Below, piece after piece: positions 8,279 through 17,823 of a DNA stretch of 64,000 nt. Below the pieces are notes generated by a model, which was given only the letters and a program-made list of their open reading frames with translations, was not told the DNA's origin and searched no databases. Each line of letters starts with the position of its first letter. Position 1 is the first letter of the stretch. Location: contig NZ_CP049869.1 in the NCBI RefSeq assembly GCF_011300455.1, positions 2,135,501-2,199,500 on the forward strand. Direction: 5' to 3'. The position numbers and the translations under genes are program-made. The DNA comes from Sphingomonas piscis. Its GTDB lineage: Bacteria; Pseudomonadota; Alphaproteobacteria; Sphingomonadales; Sphingomonadaceae.

Positions 8279-9316
8279 ATGTTGAAACATTTGATCGTGC
8301 TGGCTTCGGCCGCGGCGCTTGCGGCTTGCGGAAGCAATGGGGGCGGATCCGGCGGTTCATCCTCGCAAATCAAGGTGGTGGGCTCCTCGACCGTTTACCC
8401 CTTTGCCAAGGCCGTCGCAGAGGACTTCCAGCGCGCGAATGCGGGGACCGGCGTGATCGTCGAATCGACTGGCACTGGCGCGGGCATCAAATTGTTCTGC
8501 GGCGGCGTCGGCAGCCAATATCCCGACCTCGTCAACGCGTCGCGTCAGCTCAAGGTCAGCGAATATGAGGCGTGCGCGAAGGCGGGCGCCAAGCAGATCA
8601 TCGAAGTGCCGATCGGCATTGACGGCCTGACTCTGATCGAAGCGAACAGCGCGCAGCCGATGAAGCTGACGGTGCGCGACGTCTATGCCGCGATTGCCGC
8701 CAATCCGTTCGGTAAGCCCAACTCCGCCAAGACCTGGAAGGACGTCAATCCGGCGCTTCCCGCCGTCGCCATCCGGGTCATGGGCCCGCCGCCGACGTCC
8801 GGTACCCGCGACAGCCTCGCCGAGCTCATTCTGACCAAGGGTTGCGAAAGCGATCCGGCGATGAAGGCGCTGAAAAAGGCCGACGAGGCCAAGCACAAGG
8901 ACATCTGCACCAAGGTCCGCGAAGACGGTGCCTTCGTCGAAGCCGGCGAGAACGACAATCTGCTCGTGAACAAGGTGGCGGCCGATCCGGGCACTTTGGG
9001 CGTGCTTGGCTATAGCTTTCTCGCCGAAAACGCCGACAAGGTTCGCGCGGTCCAACTGGGCGGCGTCGATCCCACTTCCGAGACGATCAGCAACCTGACC
9101 TATCCCGGAGCGCGCAAGCTCTACGTCTACGCCAAGGCCGAACATATCCAGGCCAAGCCGCTGATCCGCCAGTATATCGCTGCCTTCGCCAAAGCGTGGG
9201 GCAAGGGCGGGTCGCTGGAGCGGCTCGGCCTGGTGCCGCTCCATGATGCGGATGCGGCTGTAGCTGCCAAGCAGGCCGCCGAACTGAAGCCGCTCGACCC
9301 GGCAACGCTGAAGTAA
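8279..9316 (+). CDS. pstS: Phosphate ABC transporter substrate-binding lipoprotein PstS
   Basis: A 345-residue periplasmic phosphate-binding protein. The N-terminus is a lipoprotein signal with lipobox LAAC (Cys17). The mature part has the PstS phosphate-loop features: KVVGSSTVYPF near the start, STGTGAGIKLF and PTSGTRDSL. It delivers phosphate to PstCA. An upstream in-frame ATG at 8252 exists, but AGGGGA ten bases before 8279 and the compact lipoprotein signal favour 8279. It is the first gene of pstSCAB-phoU, controlled by the Pho box just upstream. Confidence 0.93.
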   Translation: MLKHLIVLASAAALAACGSNGGGSGGSSSQIKVVGSSTVYPFAKAVAEDFQRANAGTGVIVESTGTGAGIKLFCGGVGSQYPDLVNASRQLKVSEYEACAKAGAKQIIEVPIGIDGLTLIEANSAQPMKLTVRDVYAAIAANPFGKPNSAKTWKDVNPALPAVAIRVMGPPPTSGTRDSLAELILTKGCESDPAMKALKKADEAKHKDICTKVREDGAFVEAGENDNLLVNKVAADPGTLGVLGYSFLAENADKVRAVQLGGVDPTSETISNLTYPGARKLYVYAKAEHIQAKPLIRQYIAAFAKAWGKGGSLERLGLVPLHDADAAVAAKQAAELKPLDPATLK

Positions 9317-9329
9317 GCGGATCTTCCCA

Positions 9330-10712
9330 ATGTCGCTCGGACTCGCTCTTGTCGCGATCCTGCTGATCGCGGCGGGAGCGGCACTGATGGCCTTTCGCCG
9401 CGTCCAGGCGAAGCGGCGGGCCGGTGTCCGGCTTCACTCGCTGCCGGTCTATCACGCCTCCTACACCGCCTTTTGCGCGCTGGTCCCGGCCTTGCTGTTC
9501 CTGGCGGTCTGGTCGCCGGTCCAGGACGGGTTGGTTCGGCAGACGGTGCTGGCGAGCCCAGAGGGCCGCGCTCTTCCGGACTTCGAGATGCAGCGTGAGG
9601 CGATCCTGCAGGAAGCTGCGGAGATTGCCGCCGGTCAGCGGGCGCAGGGCTTCAATCCCGAGTCCAGCGTCTTGGCACCGCAGATTCGGCAGGCGCAGAC
9701 GCGCTTTGCCGGCGTCGGCATGCTTGGCGGCGTGCTGCTCGCGCTCGCCGGAGCATTGTTCGCCCTCCGCCGCTCCGCTCCCGCATTCCGGGCGCGCACC
9801 GGGGTCGAGCGCTGGGTCATGGGGCTGCTGCTCGCCGCCTCGTTGCTGGCGATCCTGACGACGCTCGGAATCTTCCTCTCCTTGATGTTCGAAAGCCTGC
9901 GCTTCTTCTCGATGGTGTCGCCGGTCGAGTTCCTCACTGGAACTCAGTGGAGCCCGCAGACGGCGCTTCGGGCGGACCAGGCGGGTTCCTCTGGCGCCTT
10001 CGGCTCTATCCCGCTTTTCTGGGGCACCATCTTCATCGGTGCGATCATCGCCATGATCGTCGCCATCCCGCTCGGCCTGATGAGCGCGATCTACCTCACC
10101 CAATATGCACACGCGCGGGTGCGGTCCTGGCTGAAGCCGATCCTGGAGATTCTCGCCGGCATTCCGACCGTGGTCTACGGCTATTTCGCCGCGCTCACCG
10201 TCGCGCCGCTGGTGCGCGACGTCGGTGTCGGGATCGGCATCAGTTCGGCGAGCAGTGAAAGCGCGCTGGCGGCCGGGCTCGTGATGGGCATCATGATCAT
10301 ACCCTTCATCAGCTCGATGGCGGACGACAGCATCGCCGCGGTTCCGCAGGCGATGCGCGACGGCAGTCTGGCGATGGGCGCCACAAAGTCCGAGACCATC
10401 CGCAAGGTCGTGCTTCCGGCCGCGCTCCCCGGCGTCGTCGGCGGCGTCCTGCTCGCCGTGAGCCGGGCGATCGGCGAGACGATGATCGTGGTCATGGCCG
10501 CCGGCCTCTCCGCCAACCTCTCAGCCAACCCGTTCAGCAGCGTCACCACCGTGACCACGCAGATCGTCCAGCTGCTGACCGGCGACCAGGAGTTCGACAG
10601 CGCCAAGACGCTCGCCGCCTTCGCGCTCGGCCTCGTGCTGTTCCTCATCACCCTGGGGCTGAACCTCGTCGCGCTGACGGTGGTTCGCCGGTACCGGGAA
10701 GCATATGAATAG
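9330..10712 (+). CDS. pstC: Phosphate ABC transporter permease PstC
   Basis: A 460-residue inner-membrane permease. The N-terminal 190 residues carry three extra hydrophobic segments and a soluble loop, as in long alphaproteobacterial PstC; from about 225 on is the BPD_transp_1 core (LFWGTIFIGAIIAMIVAIPL onward). The coupling EAA loop lies around AMRDGSLAMGATKSETIRKV, which contacts PstB. It starts 13 bases after pstS and overlaps pstA by eight bases, showing translational coupling. The ribosome-binding site is weak, fitting coupling to pstS. Confidence 0.92.
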   Translation: MSLGLALVAILLIAAGAALMAFRRVQAKRRAGVRLHSLPVYHASYTAFCALVPALLFLAVWSPVQDGLVRQTVLASPEGRALPDFEMQREAILQEAAEIAAGQRAQGFNPESSVLAPQIRQAQTRFAGVGMLGGVLLALAGALFALRRSAPAFRARTGVERWVMGLLLAASLLAILTTLGIFLSLMFESLRFFSMVSPVEFLTGTQWSPQTALRADQAGSSGAFGSIPLFWGTIFIGAIIAMIVAIPLGLMSAIYLTQYAHARVRSWLKPILEILAGIPTVVYGYFAALTVAPLVRDVGVGIGISSASSESALAAGLVMGIMIIPFISSMADDSIAAVPQAMRDGSLAMGATKSETIRKVVLPAALPGVVGGVLLAVSRAIGETMIVVMAAGLSANLSANPFSSVTTVTTQIVQLLTGDQEFDSAKTLAAFALGLVLFLITLGLNLVALTVVRRYREAYE

Positions 10713-11958
10713 CGGCGCCGCTTCTCGATGGACCGATGAGCGGATGCAGGCGCGCGTTCGCCGCCGCTATGCCGCCGAGCGCCGGTTCAAGCTGGCGGGT
10801 CTCGCCGCCATCGGCGTCTCGCTGCTGTTCCTGGCTTTCCTGCTGGTGACCATGGCGACGCGCGGTTTGGGCGGTTTCATCCATCATGAGGCGCGGTTGA
10901 CCCTCGACCTTCCGCGGTCGGACTTGTTCCTGGATCCGGCCGCGCTGCGCGGGCCCGACGGTGCCGCGCTGGTCGCCGGTGCCGATCTCGAAGGCGCGCT
11001 CATCAAGTCGGCGGCGGCGGAGTATGGCGCAAGCGGGCAGGGGATGTTCGGAGCCTCCGCCGCGCGCGAGCTCGGCCGCAAGCTGATCCGCGATCCCGGG
11101 CTGCTCGAGGCTCCGCGCGAAGTGTGGCTTCCCGTCGCAAGCGATGTCGATGTCGCCGCCAAGCATGACGGCGAGGCCGCGAGCGAGGCGATTGTGGCTG
11201 CCCTGCAGGCGAAGAGCGCGCTGAGGCAAAGGTTCAACCTCGATTTCCTGACCGCATCGGATGCGACCGACCCGTCCGCGGCTGGCGTATGGGGAGCACT
11301 CAAGGGCAGCTTCCTGACGATCCTCGTCACCATGCTGCTCGCCTTCCCGGTGGGCGTGCTGGCGGCCGTCTACCTGGAGGAATTCGCGCCAAAGAACCGG
11401 TGGACCGACGCGATCGAGGTGTCGATCAACAACCTTGCCGCGGTGCCGTCGATCATCTTCGGCTTGCTCGGCCTCGCGGTCTTCCTCAACGTCATGCACC
11501 TGCCGCGCTCGGCGCCCCTGGTCGGCGGGTTGACGCTGGCGCTAATGACCATGCCGGTGATCGTGATTGCCGGCCGCAATGCCATCAAGTCGGTGCCGCC
11601 CTCGATCCGCGATGCCGCCTACGGCGTTGGCGCCTCGACCATGCAGGTCGTCTTTCACCATGTGCTGCCGCTGGCGCTTCCGGGCATCCTCACCGGCACC
11701 ATCATCGGAATGGCGCGAGCGCTCGGGGAGACCGCGCCCTTGCTGATGATCGGCATGCGCGCCTTTATCGCCAGCCCGCCGGGCGGGATTACCGATCCGG
11801 CCAGCGTACTTCCGGTGCAGATCTTCCTCTGGTCGGACGAAGTCGACCGCGCATTCGTCGAGAAGACGAGCGCCGCGATCATCGTCCTGCTTGTCTTCAT
11901 GCTCCTCATGAACGGCCTTGCGATCTACCTTCGCAACCGCTTCGAACGCCGGTGGTGA
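10705..11958 (+). CDS. pstA: Phosphate ABC transporter permease PstA
   Basis: A 417-residue permease, longer than E. coli PstA because of an N-terminal DUF3333-type region: one transmembrane helix at about residues 30-50 and a periplasmic stretch to about 195. The permease core follows, with the EAA loop around [20 protein letters not shown] and the typical end [15 protein letters not shown]. It forms the channel with PstC. Its ATG lies inside the last codons of pstC (eight-base overlap). Confidence 0.92.
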   Translation: MNSGAASRWTDERMQARVRRRYAAERRFKLAGLAAIGVSLLFLAFLLVTMATRGLGGFIHHEARLTLDLPRSDLFLDPAALRGPDGAALVAGADLEGALIKSAAAEYGASGQGMFGASAARELGRKLIRDPGLLEAPREVWLPVASDVDVAAKHDGEAASEAIVAALQAKSALRQRFNLDFLTASDATDPSAAGVWGALKGSFLTILVTMLLAFPVGVLAAVYLEEFAPKNRWTDAIEVSINNLAAVPSIIFGLLGLAVFLNVMHLPRSAPLVGGLTLALMTMPVIVIAGRNAIKSVPPSIRDAAYGVGASTMQVVFHHVLPLALPGILTGTIIGMARALGETAPLLMIGMRAFIASPPGGITDPASVLPVQIFLWSDEVDRAFVEKTSAAIIVLLVFMLLMNGLAIYLRNRFERRW

Positions 11959-11974
11959 CCCCGTGAAAGAGAAA

Positions 11975-12901
11975 ATGCCGATCAACACGAACACGCCGGT
12001 GCCGATGCCGTCAGCCGCCATCAGCGCAGACGCGCATCGTGCAGGGGCTTCGGTAATGGAGGACGACAACCTGCCTGCCGAGCCGGTGTCCTTCGCTTCG
12101 CCCGCGACCGCCCATGAACAGGCCGAGCAAGTAAGCGATGATCGCACGCCCAAGATGCGCGCGGAAAGCATCAGCGTTTTCTACGGACCGAAGCAGGCGA
12201 TCAAGAACGTCTCCATCAACATCCACGACGATCGCGTGACTGCGTTCATCGGGCCGTCGGGCTGCGGCAAGTCGACCTTCCTGCGTTGCCTCAACCGGAT
12301 GAACGACACGATCCCTGCGGCGCGCGTGACCGGCCTCATCGAGCTCGACGGCCACGACATCAATGCACCCGACATGGACGTGGTGCAGCTCCGCGCCCGG
12401 GTCGGCATGGTGTTCCAGAAGCCCAACCCATTCCCCAAGTCGATCTTCGAAAATGTCGCCTACGGGCCGCGGATCCACGGCCTCGCCAACTCGAAGAATG
12501 AGCTTGCGGAGATCGTCGAGAAATCGCTGAAGCGCGCCGGCCTGTGGGACGAGGTCAAGGACCGACTGAACGAGTCCGGAACCGCCCTCTCCGGCGGTCA
12601 GCAGCAGCGCCTGTGCATCGCCCGCGCAATCGCCGTCGATCCGGAAGTGATCCTGATGGACGAGCCTTGCTCGGCGCTCGACCCGATCGCGACCGCCAAG
12701 ATCGAGGAACTCATCCACGAGCTTCGCGGCCGCTACGCAATCGCCATCGTCACCCACAATATGCAGCAGGCCGCGCGCGTGTCGCAGCGGACGGCCTTCT
12801 TCCACCTGGGCGAGCTGGTGGAATATGGGAAGACCAGCGAGATCTTCACGAACCCGCGCGAACAGCGCACCCAGGATTACATCACCGGCCGCTACGGCTG
12901 A
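11975..12901 (+). CDS. pstB: Phosphate ABC transporter ATPase PstB
   Basis: A 308-residue ATPase. After a variable 55-residue N-terminal extension comes the ABC domain: Walker [11 protein letters not shown]-loop [15 protein letters not shown], signature LSGGQQQR, Walker [14 protein letters not shown] and switch His in VTHNMQQA. The [11 protein letters not shown] stretch is diagnostic of PstB. The start is uncertain: a GTG at 11963, the ATG at 11975 (chosen, with AAAGAG upstream) or an ATG at 12057 are all in frame, and the core family begins only near [12 protein letters not shown]. It lies 16 bases after pstA. Confidence 0.9.
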   Translation: MPINTNTPVPMPSAAISADAHRAGASVMEDDNLPAEPVSFASPATAHEQAEQVSDDRTPKMRAESISVFYGPKQAIKNVSINIHDDRVTAFIGPSGCGKSTFLRCLNRMNDTIPAARVTGLIELDGHDINAPDMDVVQLRARVGMVFQKPNPFPKSIFENVAYGPRIHGLANSKNELAEIVEKSLKRAGLWDEVKDRLNESGTALSGGQQQRLCIARAIAVDPEVILMDEPCSALDPIATAKIEELIHELRGRYAIAIVTHNMQQAARVSQRTAFFHLGELVEYGKTSEIFTNPREQRTQDYITGRYG

Positions 12902-12912
12902 TCGGAGCAGAC

Positions 12913-13614
12913 ATGCAACAGACCGGCGGACATACCCTCAAGGCCTTCGACCAGGACATCGACCGAGTCCGTGCGCTCATCAGCCAGATGGGCGGCCTTG
13001 CCGAACATGCGATCGGCGAAGCCATGCGCTGCCTTGTCCAGCGCGACTCCGACGGTGCGCTGCGGGTCGTGGAGAATGACAAGAAGCTGGACGCTCTGGA
13101 AATTGAGACGGAGCGCCGGGCGGTGCAGCTGATCGCCCTCCGCGCGCCGATGGCCGGGGACCTTCGCGATGTCGTCGCGGCGCTGAAGATCTCGGGCGTC
13201 GTCGAGCGCATCGGCGATTATGCGAAGAACATCGCCAAGCGGGTTCCGCAGCTGGAACATGCCGGCAAGATCGAGCCCTTGTCGCTGCTTCCCGAAATGG
13301 CGCGGATCGCGACCGGTATGGTCCACGACGTGCTCGATTCCTTTGTTCAGCGTGATGCCGAGGCGGCGCTGGACGTCTGCCGTCGAGATTCCGCCGTCGA
13401 CGATTTCTACGACAGCATCTTCCGCACGCTTTTGACCCACATGATGGAAAATCCGCACACCATCGGTCAGTCGGCGCACCTGCTGTTCGTCGCCAAGAAT
13501 CTGGAACGCGTCGGCGATCACGCCACCAACATCGCCGAAATGGTCTATTACGCCGCGACCGGCCAGCACATGGCCGACCACAGCCGCACGGACGCGCTGA
13601 CAGATCGTAAGTGA
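12913..13614 (+). CDS. phoU: Phosphate signalling protein PhoU
   Basis: A 233-residue protein made of two PhoU three-helix repeats. The first holds the metal-binding type motif ERIGDYAKNIAKR, the second ERVGDHATNIAEMVYY. PhoU links PstB to the PhoR kinase and represses the Pho regulon when phosphate is plentiful. The ATG lies 11 bases after pstB with CGGAGC upstream; the open frame reaches much further 5' but overlaps pstB. It is the last gene of the operon, and phoB does not follow. Confidence 0.92.
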   Translation: MQQTGGHTLKAFDQDIDRVRALISQMGGLAEHAIGEAMRCLVQRDSDGALRVVENDKKLDALEIETERRAVQLIALRAPMAGDLRDVVAALKISGVVERIGDYAKNIAKRVPQLEHAGKIEPLSLLPEMARIATGMVHDVLDSFVQRDAEAALDVCRRDSAVDDFYDSIFRTLLTHMMENPHTIGQSAHLLFVAKNLERVGDHATNIAEMVYYAATGQHMADHSRTDALTDRK

Positions 13615-13617
13615 GGG

Positions 13618-13691
13618 TGGATGCCCCGCGAGGATTCGAACCTCGATAGACGGAATCAGAATCCGTAGTCTTACCATTAGACGACGGGGCA
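13618..13691 (-). tRNA. tRNA-Gln (anticodon CUG)
   Basis: A 74-base cloverleaf on the minus strand. The acceptor stem pairs TGCCCCG with CGGGGCA, followed by T73 and an encoded CCA (complement of 13618-13620). The D arm is GTCT/AGAC. The anticodon stem ACGGA/TCCGT encloses loop TTCTGAT, giving anticodon CTG for the CAG codon. The T arm is CGAGG/CCTCG with loop TTCGAAT. It starts four bases after the phoU stop codon on the opposite strand. Confidence 0.95.
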
Positions 13692-13820
13692 GTGAGGCGG
13701 GCGAGATAGAAAGGGGCTTGTCCCCTGTCAACGCCGCCACTGCCCGCAGCTTGCCCCCACACCGCAAACTATGATTTAAGCGGCTCAAGTCAGCCGCTCA
13801 TACGGGCGGTCAAGGATAGA

Positions 13821-14888
13821 ATGGGCGAGGACATGGCGCAAAGGGCCGCCACCGCGCCGGCCCCGGACCGCACAAGGGCGCCCGGCACACCGGCTCAATC
13901 ACCGGCGCACAATGCGCGACCGTCGCAGCGTCACACCTATGGCGCCATCGATCTTGGCACCAACAATTGCCGCCTGTTGATCGCCCGGCCGGACGAGGGC
14001 GGCTTCACCGTCGTCGACTCCTTCTCCCGTATCGTCAGGCTCGGCGAAGGTCTGTCCCAGAGCAATCGCTTGTCGCAGGACGCGATGGACCGCGCCGTAG
14101 GAGCGCTCTCCGTTTGCGCCGACAAGCTCCGCCGCCGCAACGTCTCCCTGGCCCGCTCGGTCGCGACGGAGGCTTGCCGCCGGGCGGAGAACGGACAGGA
14201 CTTCGTCGACCGGGTTCGAGAGGAGACCGGGATCGTCCTCGACATCATTCCGCCGCAGGAGGAAGCACGGCTTGCAGTGCTCGGTTGCCATAAGCTGCTT
14301 GAGCCGGGCGACGGCGCCGCGCTGATCTTCGACATCGGCGGCGGCTCGACCGAGCTGGTGCTGATCGACCAGGACGACGGCACCACCCGCATCCGCAGCT
14401 GGTGGAGTGCGCCATGGGGCGTCGTTTCGCTGACGGAAAGCGAGGGCAGGGAGGCAATCGAGGGCGCCGAGCGGCCATCGGCCTACAAGAGGATGCGGGA
14501 GCGTGCGCGTCACGCGTTTGCGCGATTTGCGGATACCTTGCCTGCACGATCCGACGACATCCGCTTGCTTGGCACCAGCGGGACGGTGACGACGCTCGCA
14601 AGCGTGCACCTGGCGCTGCCCTCCTACGACCGCAAGGTAATCGACGGCCTTCACGTGCCAATCGAGGCGATGCGCGACATCAGCGTTCGTATTTCCGAAA
14701 TGACCCATGCCGAATGCGCCGCCTTGCCCTGCATCGGCATTGAACGTGCGGATCTGGTGCTGGCCGGCTGCGCGATCCTGGAGGCGATCCTCGACATCTG
14801 GCCGGCCAGGAACCTGGGCGTTGCCGACCGCGGCATCCGCGAGGGCATTCTCCGGTCGATGATGGCCCGCGACGGCTACCAGCTATGA
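13821..14888 (+). CDS. Ppx/GppA family exopolyphosphatase/pppGpp phosphatase
   Basis: A 355-residue protein. After a 35-residue Pro/Ala-rich leader, the ASKHA-type phosphatase starts with the phosphate-1 loop YGAIDLGTNNCRLLIA; the phosphate-2 loop is IFDIGGGSTELVLI and the adenosine-type motif is LLGTSGTVTTLAS. It hydrolyses polyphosphate or converts pppGpp to ppGpp; the two activities cannot be told apart from sequence. It is short relative to E. coli Ppx, as usual in alphaproteobacteria. Starts at 13821 (AAGGA upstream) and 13833 (GAGG upstream) are both plausible. The 3' end overlaps rlmE by four bases (ATGA), so the two are coupled. Confidence 0.88.
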   Translation: MGEDMAQRAATAPAPDRTRAPGTPAQSPAHNARPSQRHTYGAIDLGTNNCRLLIARPDEGGFTVVDSFSRIVRLGEGLSQSNRLSQDAMDRAVGALSVCADKLRRRNVSLARSVATEACRRAENGQDFVDRVREETGIVLDIIPPQEEARLAVLGCHKLLEPGDGAALIFDIGGGSTELVLIDQDDGTTRIRSWWSAPWGVVSLTESEGREAIEGAERPSAYKRMRERARHAFARFADTLPARSDDIRLLGTSGTVTTLASVHLALPSYDRKVIDGLHVPIEAMRDISVRISEMTHAECAALPCIGIERADLVLAGCAILEAILDIWPARNLGVADRGIREGILRSMMARDGYQL

Positions 14889-15544
14889 AGCGCATCCGCA
14901 CCGCCAAGGGGCGGAAGGTCAGCTCGACACGCTGGCTCGAGCGCCAGCTGAACGACCCCTATGTGAAGCGCGCCAGGGCAGAGAATTACCGCAGCCGCGC
15001 CGCCTTCAAGCTTATCGAGCTCGACGAGAAGTTCGGCTTCCTGAAGGGCACCAGGGCGATCGTCGACCTCGGCATCGCGCCGGGCGGATGGAGCCAGGTC
15101 GTCCGCCGAAGGCTGCCGCAGTCGAACGTCGTCGGCATCGACCTTCTACCCACCGACCCGATCGACGGCGTCACCATCCTGCAGATGGACTTCATGGACG
15201 AGAGCGCGCCCGACAAGCTGCGCGAGGCGCTGGGCGGCCCGGCCGACCTCGTCCTGTCCGACATGGCCGCGAACACCGTCGGGCATCCGCAGACCGACCA
15301 CCTCCGTACCATGGGGCTGGTCGAGGCCGGCCTCCAGTTCGCGACGGAAGTGCTGAAGCCCGGCGGTGCCTATGTCGCCAAGGTGCTTGCGGGCGGCGCC
15401 GACAATAATCTCGTCGCGGAGATGAAGCGCCATTTCACCACCGTGAAACACGCCAAGCCCCCCGCCAGCCGCAAGGATAGCAGCGAATGGTATGTGGTCG
15501 CCCAGGGGTTCAAGGGCACTGACGACGCAGCGCCTCCGAGCTAG
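14885..15544 (+). CDS. rlmE: 23S rRNA 2'-O-ribose U2552 methyltransferase RlmE (FtsJ/RrmJ)
   Basis: A 219-residue SAM-dependent methyltransferase. The catalytic K-D-K-E tetrad is visible: Lys in YRSRAAFKL, Asp in LVLSDMAAN, Lys in GAYVAKVLAGG and Glu near the C-terminus in SSEWYVVAQGFK. The SAM motif is VDLGIAPGGWSQV. It methylates U2552 in the A loop of the large ribosomal subunit. An Arg/Lys-rich N-terminus (residues 1-20) suits rRNA binding. The ATG overlaps the stop codon of the upstream ppx/gppA gene, an arrangement common in this group. Confidence 0.93.
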   Translation: MKRIRTAKGRKVSSTRWLERQLNDPYVKRARAENYRSRAAFKLIELDEKFGFLKGTRAIVDLGIAPGGWSQVVRRRLPQSNVVGIDLLPTDPIDGVTILQMDFMDESAPDKLREALGGPADLVLSDMAANTVGHPQTDHLRTMGLVEAGLQFATEVLKPGGAYVAKVLAGGADNNLVAEMKRHFTTVKHAKPPASRKDSSEWYVVAQGFKGTDDAAPPS

Positions 15545-15663
15545 AGTCGGTGGCCCTTTTCGAGTAAAGCGGTCGTTCGGCTGACGCTCGGCCTGTTAGG
15601 GATTGCAGGCACACCAGATGTGGATCTGAGATAGAATGTCTGTTTTCGGTCTGAGCGCTCGCT

Positions 15664-16380
15664 TTACTGCTTTGTCCTCCGAGCGGCGGCGATCGCTTCC
15701 TTTAGCGCGTCGTAGCCGACGGCGCCGTTCAGCACCTTGTTGCCGATGATGAACAAGGGGGTCGCGTTGGCGCCGAGTTGCTGGGCCATTTGGTAGTTGC
15801 GCTTGAGCTCGGCCTCGGCCGCGGGATCGGCTGCGGCGGCATCGGGGATACCGGCGGCGCGTGCGGCAAGCGCAATGGTCTCCGGCCCGGGACGGCCGGC
15901 CGCGTACAGCGCGTCGTGGAACTGCGCGAACCGGCCGGCGCGTGAGGCCGCAAGCGACACCTTCGCCGCATCCAGGCTGGCCTGCCCAAGGATCGGGAAT
16001 TCGCGGTAGACGACCCGCAGGCCCTTGTCCTCGGCGATCAGCCGCTCGATGTCGGGGTTGCTCGCCTTGCAATAGGTGCAGGCATAATCGAAGAATTCGA
16101 CCAGGGTGACGTCGGGCTTGGCCGATCCTTTCCAGGACGAGGCGAAGGCTGTTTCCAAAGGCTGGCGATAAGCGGTGAGGACCGGTTCATACTGACGGTC
16201 GCGAAGCGCGTCCGACGCTTGAACCAGGATGTCCGGCTGCTCCACCAAAGCCTCGCGGACCAGCCGCGGGCCGAGCCACTGGGGTGCGGCGACGACCAAC
16301 AGGCCCGCCGTCAGCACCGATCCCAGGACACCGCCGACGATCCCCGGCACCCACGGCGACCGGCCTTTGTGTTCGCTCAC
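15664..16380 (-). CDS. DsbA-family thioredoxin-fold protein, membrane-anchored
   Basis: A 238-residue protein with an N-terminal membrane anchor (about residues 14-36) and a periplasmic DsbA/Com1-like thioredoxin domain. The active site is CTYC in VEFFDYACTYCKASN, and the cis-Pro loop is around ATPLFIIGN. It is likely a periplasmic disulfide oxidoreductase. Its start codon overlaps the stop of the upstream M48 protease gene by four bases, so the two are translationally coupled and may act together on envelope proteins. BepA and DsbA/DsbC cooperate in LptD maturation in E. coli; a parallel here is inference. Confidence 0.88.
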   Translation of the reverse strand: MSEHKGRSPWVPGIVGGVLGSVLTAGLLVVAAPQWLGPRLVREALVEQPDILVQASDALRDRQYEPVLTAYRQPLETAFASSWKGSAKPDVTLVEFFDYACTYCKASNPDIERLIAEDKGLRVVYREFPILGQASLDAAKVSLAASRAGRFAQFHDALYAAGRPGPETIALAARAAGIPDAAAADPAAEAELKRNYQMAQQLGANATPLFIIGNKVLNGAVGYDALKEAIAAARRTKQ

Positions 16381-17756
16381 TTGGTCTTTTTCTCTCTATA
16401 TCTCTTGTCGGTCTTCGCGAGCTCGGCGCGCGCTACCATGGCGATGTCCTGCGCGCGCAGATAGTCCGGGCTCCCGGAAGGAATGCCGCGCATTGCAAGC
16501 TGGGCGCTGGCAAGCGCAAGCTTCGGCTCGCCCTCCAGATTCTTGCTTTCGGCCATCGCCAGCGCAGCCCGCGCTTGATCGCCCTCCCGGCCATAAATGG
16601 TGCCGAGCTGATACCAGGCGAAGGGATTGTCGTTGTCTCGGGCCACGGCGGCCTTCAGCACCTCCTTGGCTTCCTTGAGGTTCTCGGGCTTCTCCGTCGC
16701 AACCAGCGCGTGGCCGAGCATGGAGGCAATGAGCGGTGAGCGGCCGCTACCGTCCACCGCCTCGCGAAGCGGCGCGATGGCGTCGGCGGGACGACCCGAT
16801 TCCAGAAGGATCTGCCCCTTCAACTCGAGGAAATAGGGATCGTGCGGGTCCGCCTTCAGCAAGGCGTCCGCCTCGTTGAGGGCCGTCTCCGGGTAGGCAC
16901 CGACATGATAGGCATAGGCGCGGGCATAATGGGCCGGAATGCTCTGGTCGCTGCTTGGGAAACGGGTGGTTGCAAGCTTGGGATTGAGGAAGCCGATCAG
17001 CTTGGCCTTCACCCGCTCGAACCGCGCCTCCAGCTTCGGATCGTATGGCCGGTTCCAGGCCGGGTCCTTTTGGTAGATCTGCTCGAGCGACTGGATACGC
17101 TCGCTGGAGAGGGGGTGAGTGCGGTCGTAGCTGTCCTTGGCATAGATCGCGAGGCGATATTCCTGCTGGTTCAGTTTCTTGAAAAAGCTGAGGCTGCCCT
17201 TGCCGCTGATACCCGCACCGGAAAGATATTTGGCGCCGGCCAAGTCGGCTGAGCTTTCCTGGGCGCGGGTGAAGGACAGGAAATTGCCCATCGCCACTTG
17301 CTGGCCAAGCGCCATGATGCCCATGCCCGCTTCGCCCGCGCCGGCCGCCATCGCCAGCGCGCCAAGCAAGACGGTCGCGATGTTAAGCTTGCCCGCCGAG
17401 CTGATGCCCTCCGACATGCGGATGGAGTGACCGCCGGCGACGTGGCCAAGTTCGTGCGCGATCACGCCCTGAAGCTCGCCGATATTGTCGGCCGCGGTGA
17501 GCAGGCCGGTGTGGATGTAGACGGTCTGCCCGGTAGCGACGAAGGCGTTGATCTCGCCGTCCTGGATCAGGACCACGTTGACGTTCTTGGGGTCGAGACC
17601 GGCCGCCGTGATCAGCGGTGCCGATGCGTCCCTGAACAAAGCTTCCGTTTCCGTATCGCGGAGGATCGACTGGGCCGCCGCGGGCTGCGCCGCCGCGAAC
17701 ACCATCAGCAGGCCAAGCATCATCAGCCGCATGACGCGGGGCAGTGCTTTTATCAT
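16377..17756 (-). CDS. M48 family periplasmic metalloprotease with TPR domain (BepA-like)
   Basis: A 459-residue protein: signal peptide (cleavage near AAA-QSIL), M48 peptidase domain with zinc motif HELGH at residues 101-105 and a downstream ESSADLAGAKYL segment supplying the third ligand Glu, then a TPR-rich C-terminal half from about residue 290. This is the BepA/YfgC layout, a periplasmic protease and chaperone for outer-membrane assembly. The start at 17756 was chosen for the signal peptide; the frame is open far upstream but overlaps the RNase E region antisense. It is the first gene of a pair with the DsbA-like protein (four-base overlap). Confidence 0.9.
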   Translation of the reverse strand: MIKALPRVMRLMMLGLLMVFAAAQPAAAQSILRDTETEALFRDASAPLITAAGLDPKNVNVVLIQDGEINAFVATGQTVYIHTGLLTAADNIGELQGVIAHELGHVAGGHSIRMSEGISSAGKLNIATVLLGALAMAAGAGEAGMGIMALGQQVAMGNFLSFTRAQESSADLAGAKYLSGAGISGKGSLSFFKKLNQQEYRLAIYAKDSYDRTHPLSSERIQSLEQIYQKDPAWNRPYDPKLEARFERVKAKLIGFLNPKLATTRFPSSDQSIPAHYARAYAYHVGAYPETALNEADALLKADPHDPYFLELKGQILLESGRPADAIAPLREAVDGSGRSPLIASMLGHALVATEKPENLKEAKEVLKAAVARDNDNPFAWYQLGTIYGREGDQARAALAMAESKNLEGEPKLALASAQLAMRGIPSGSPDYLRAQDIAMVARAELAKTDKRYREKKTK

Positions 17757-17823
17757 GCGGCCGCTTCCCACCCCTCGACTGAACGGCCGATGAAGTGGGA
17801 AGCGGCGATCCGCCATGAAGGGA

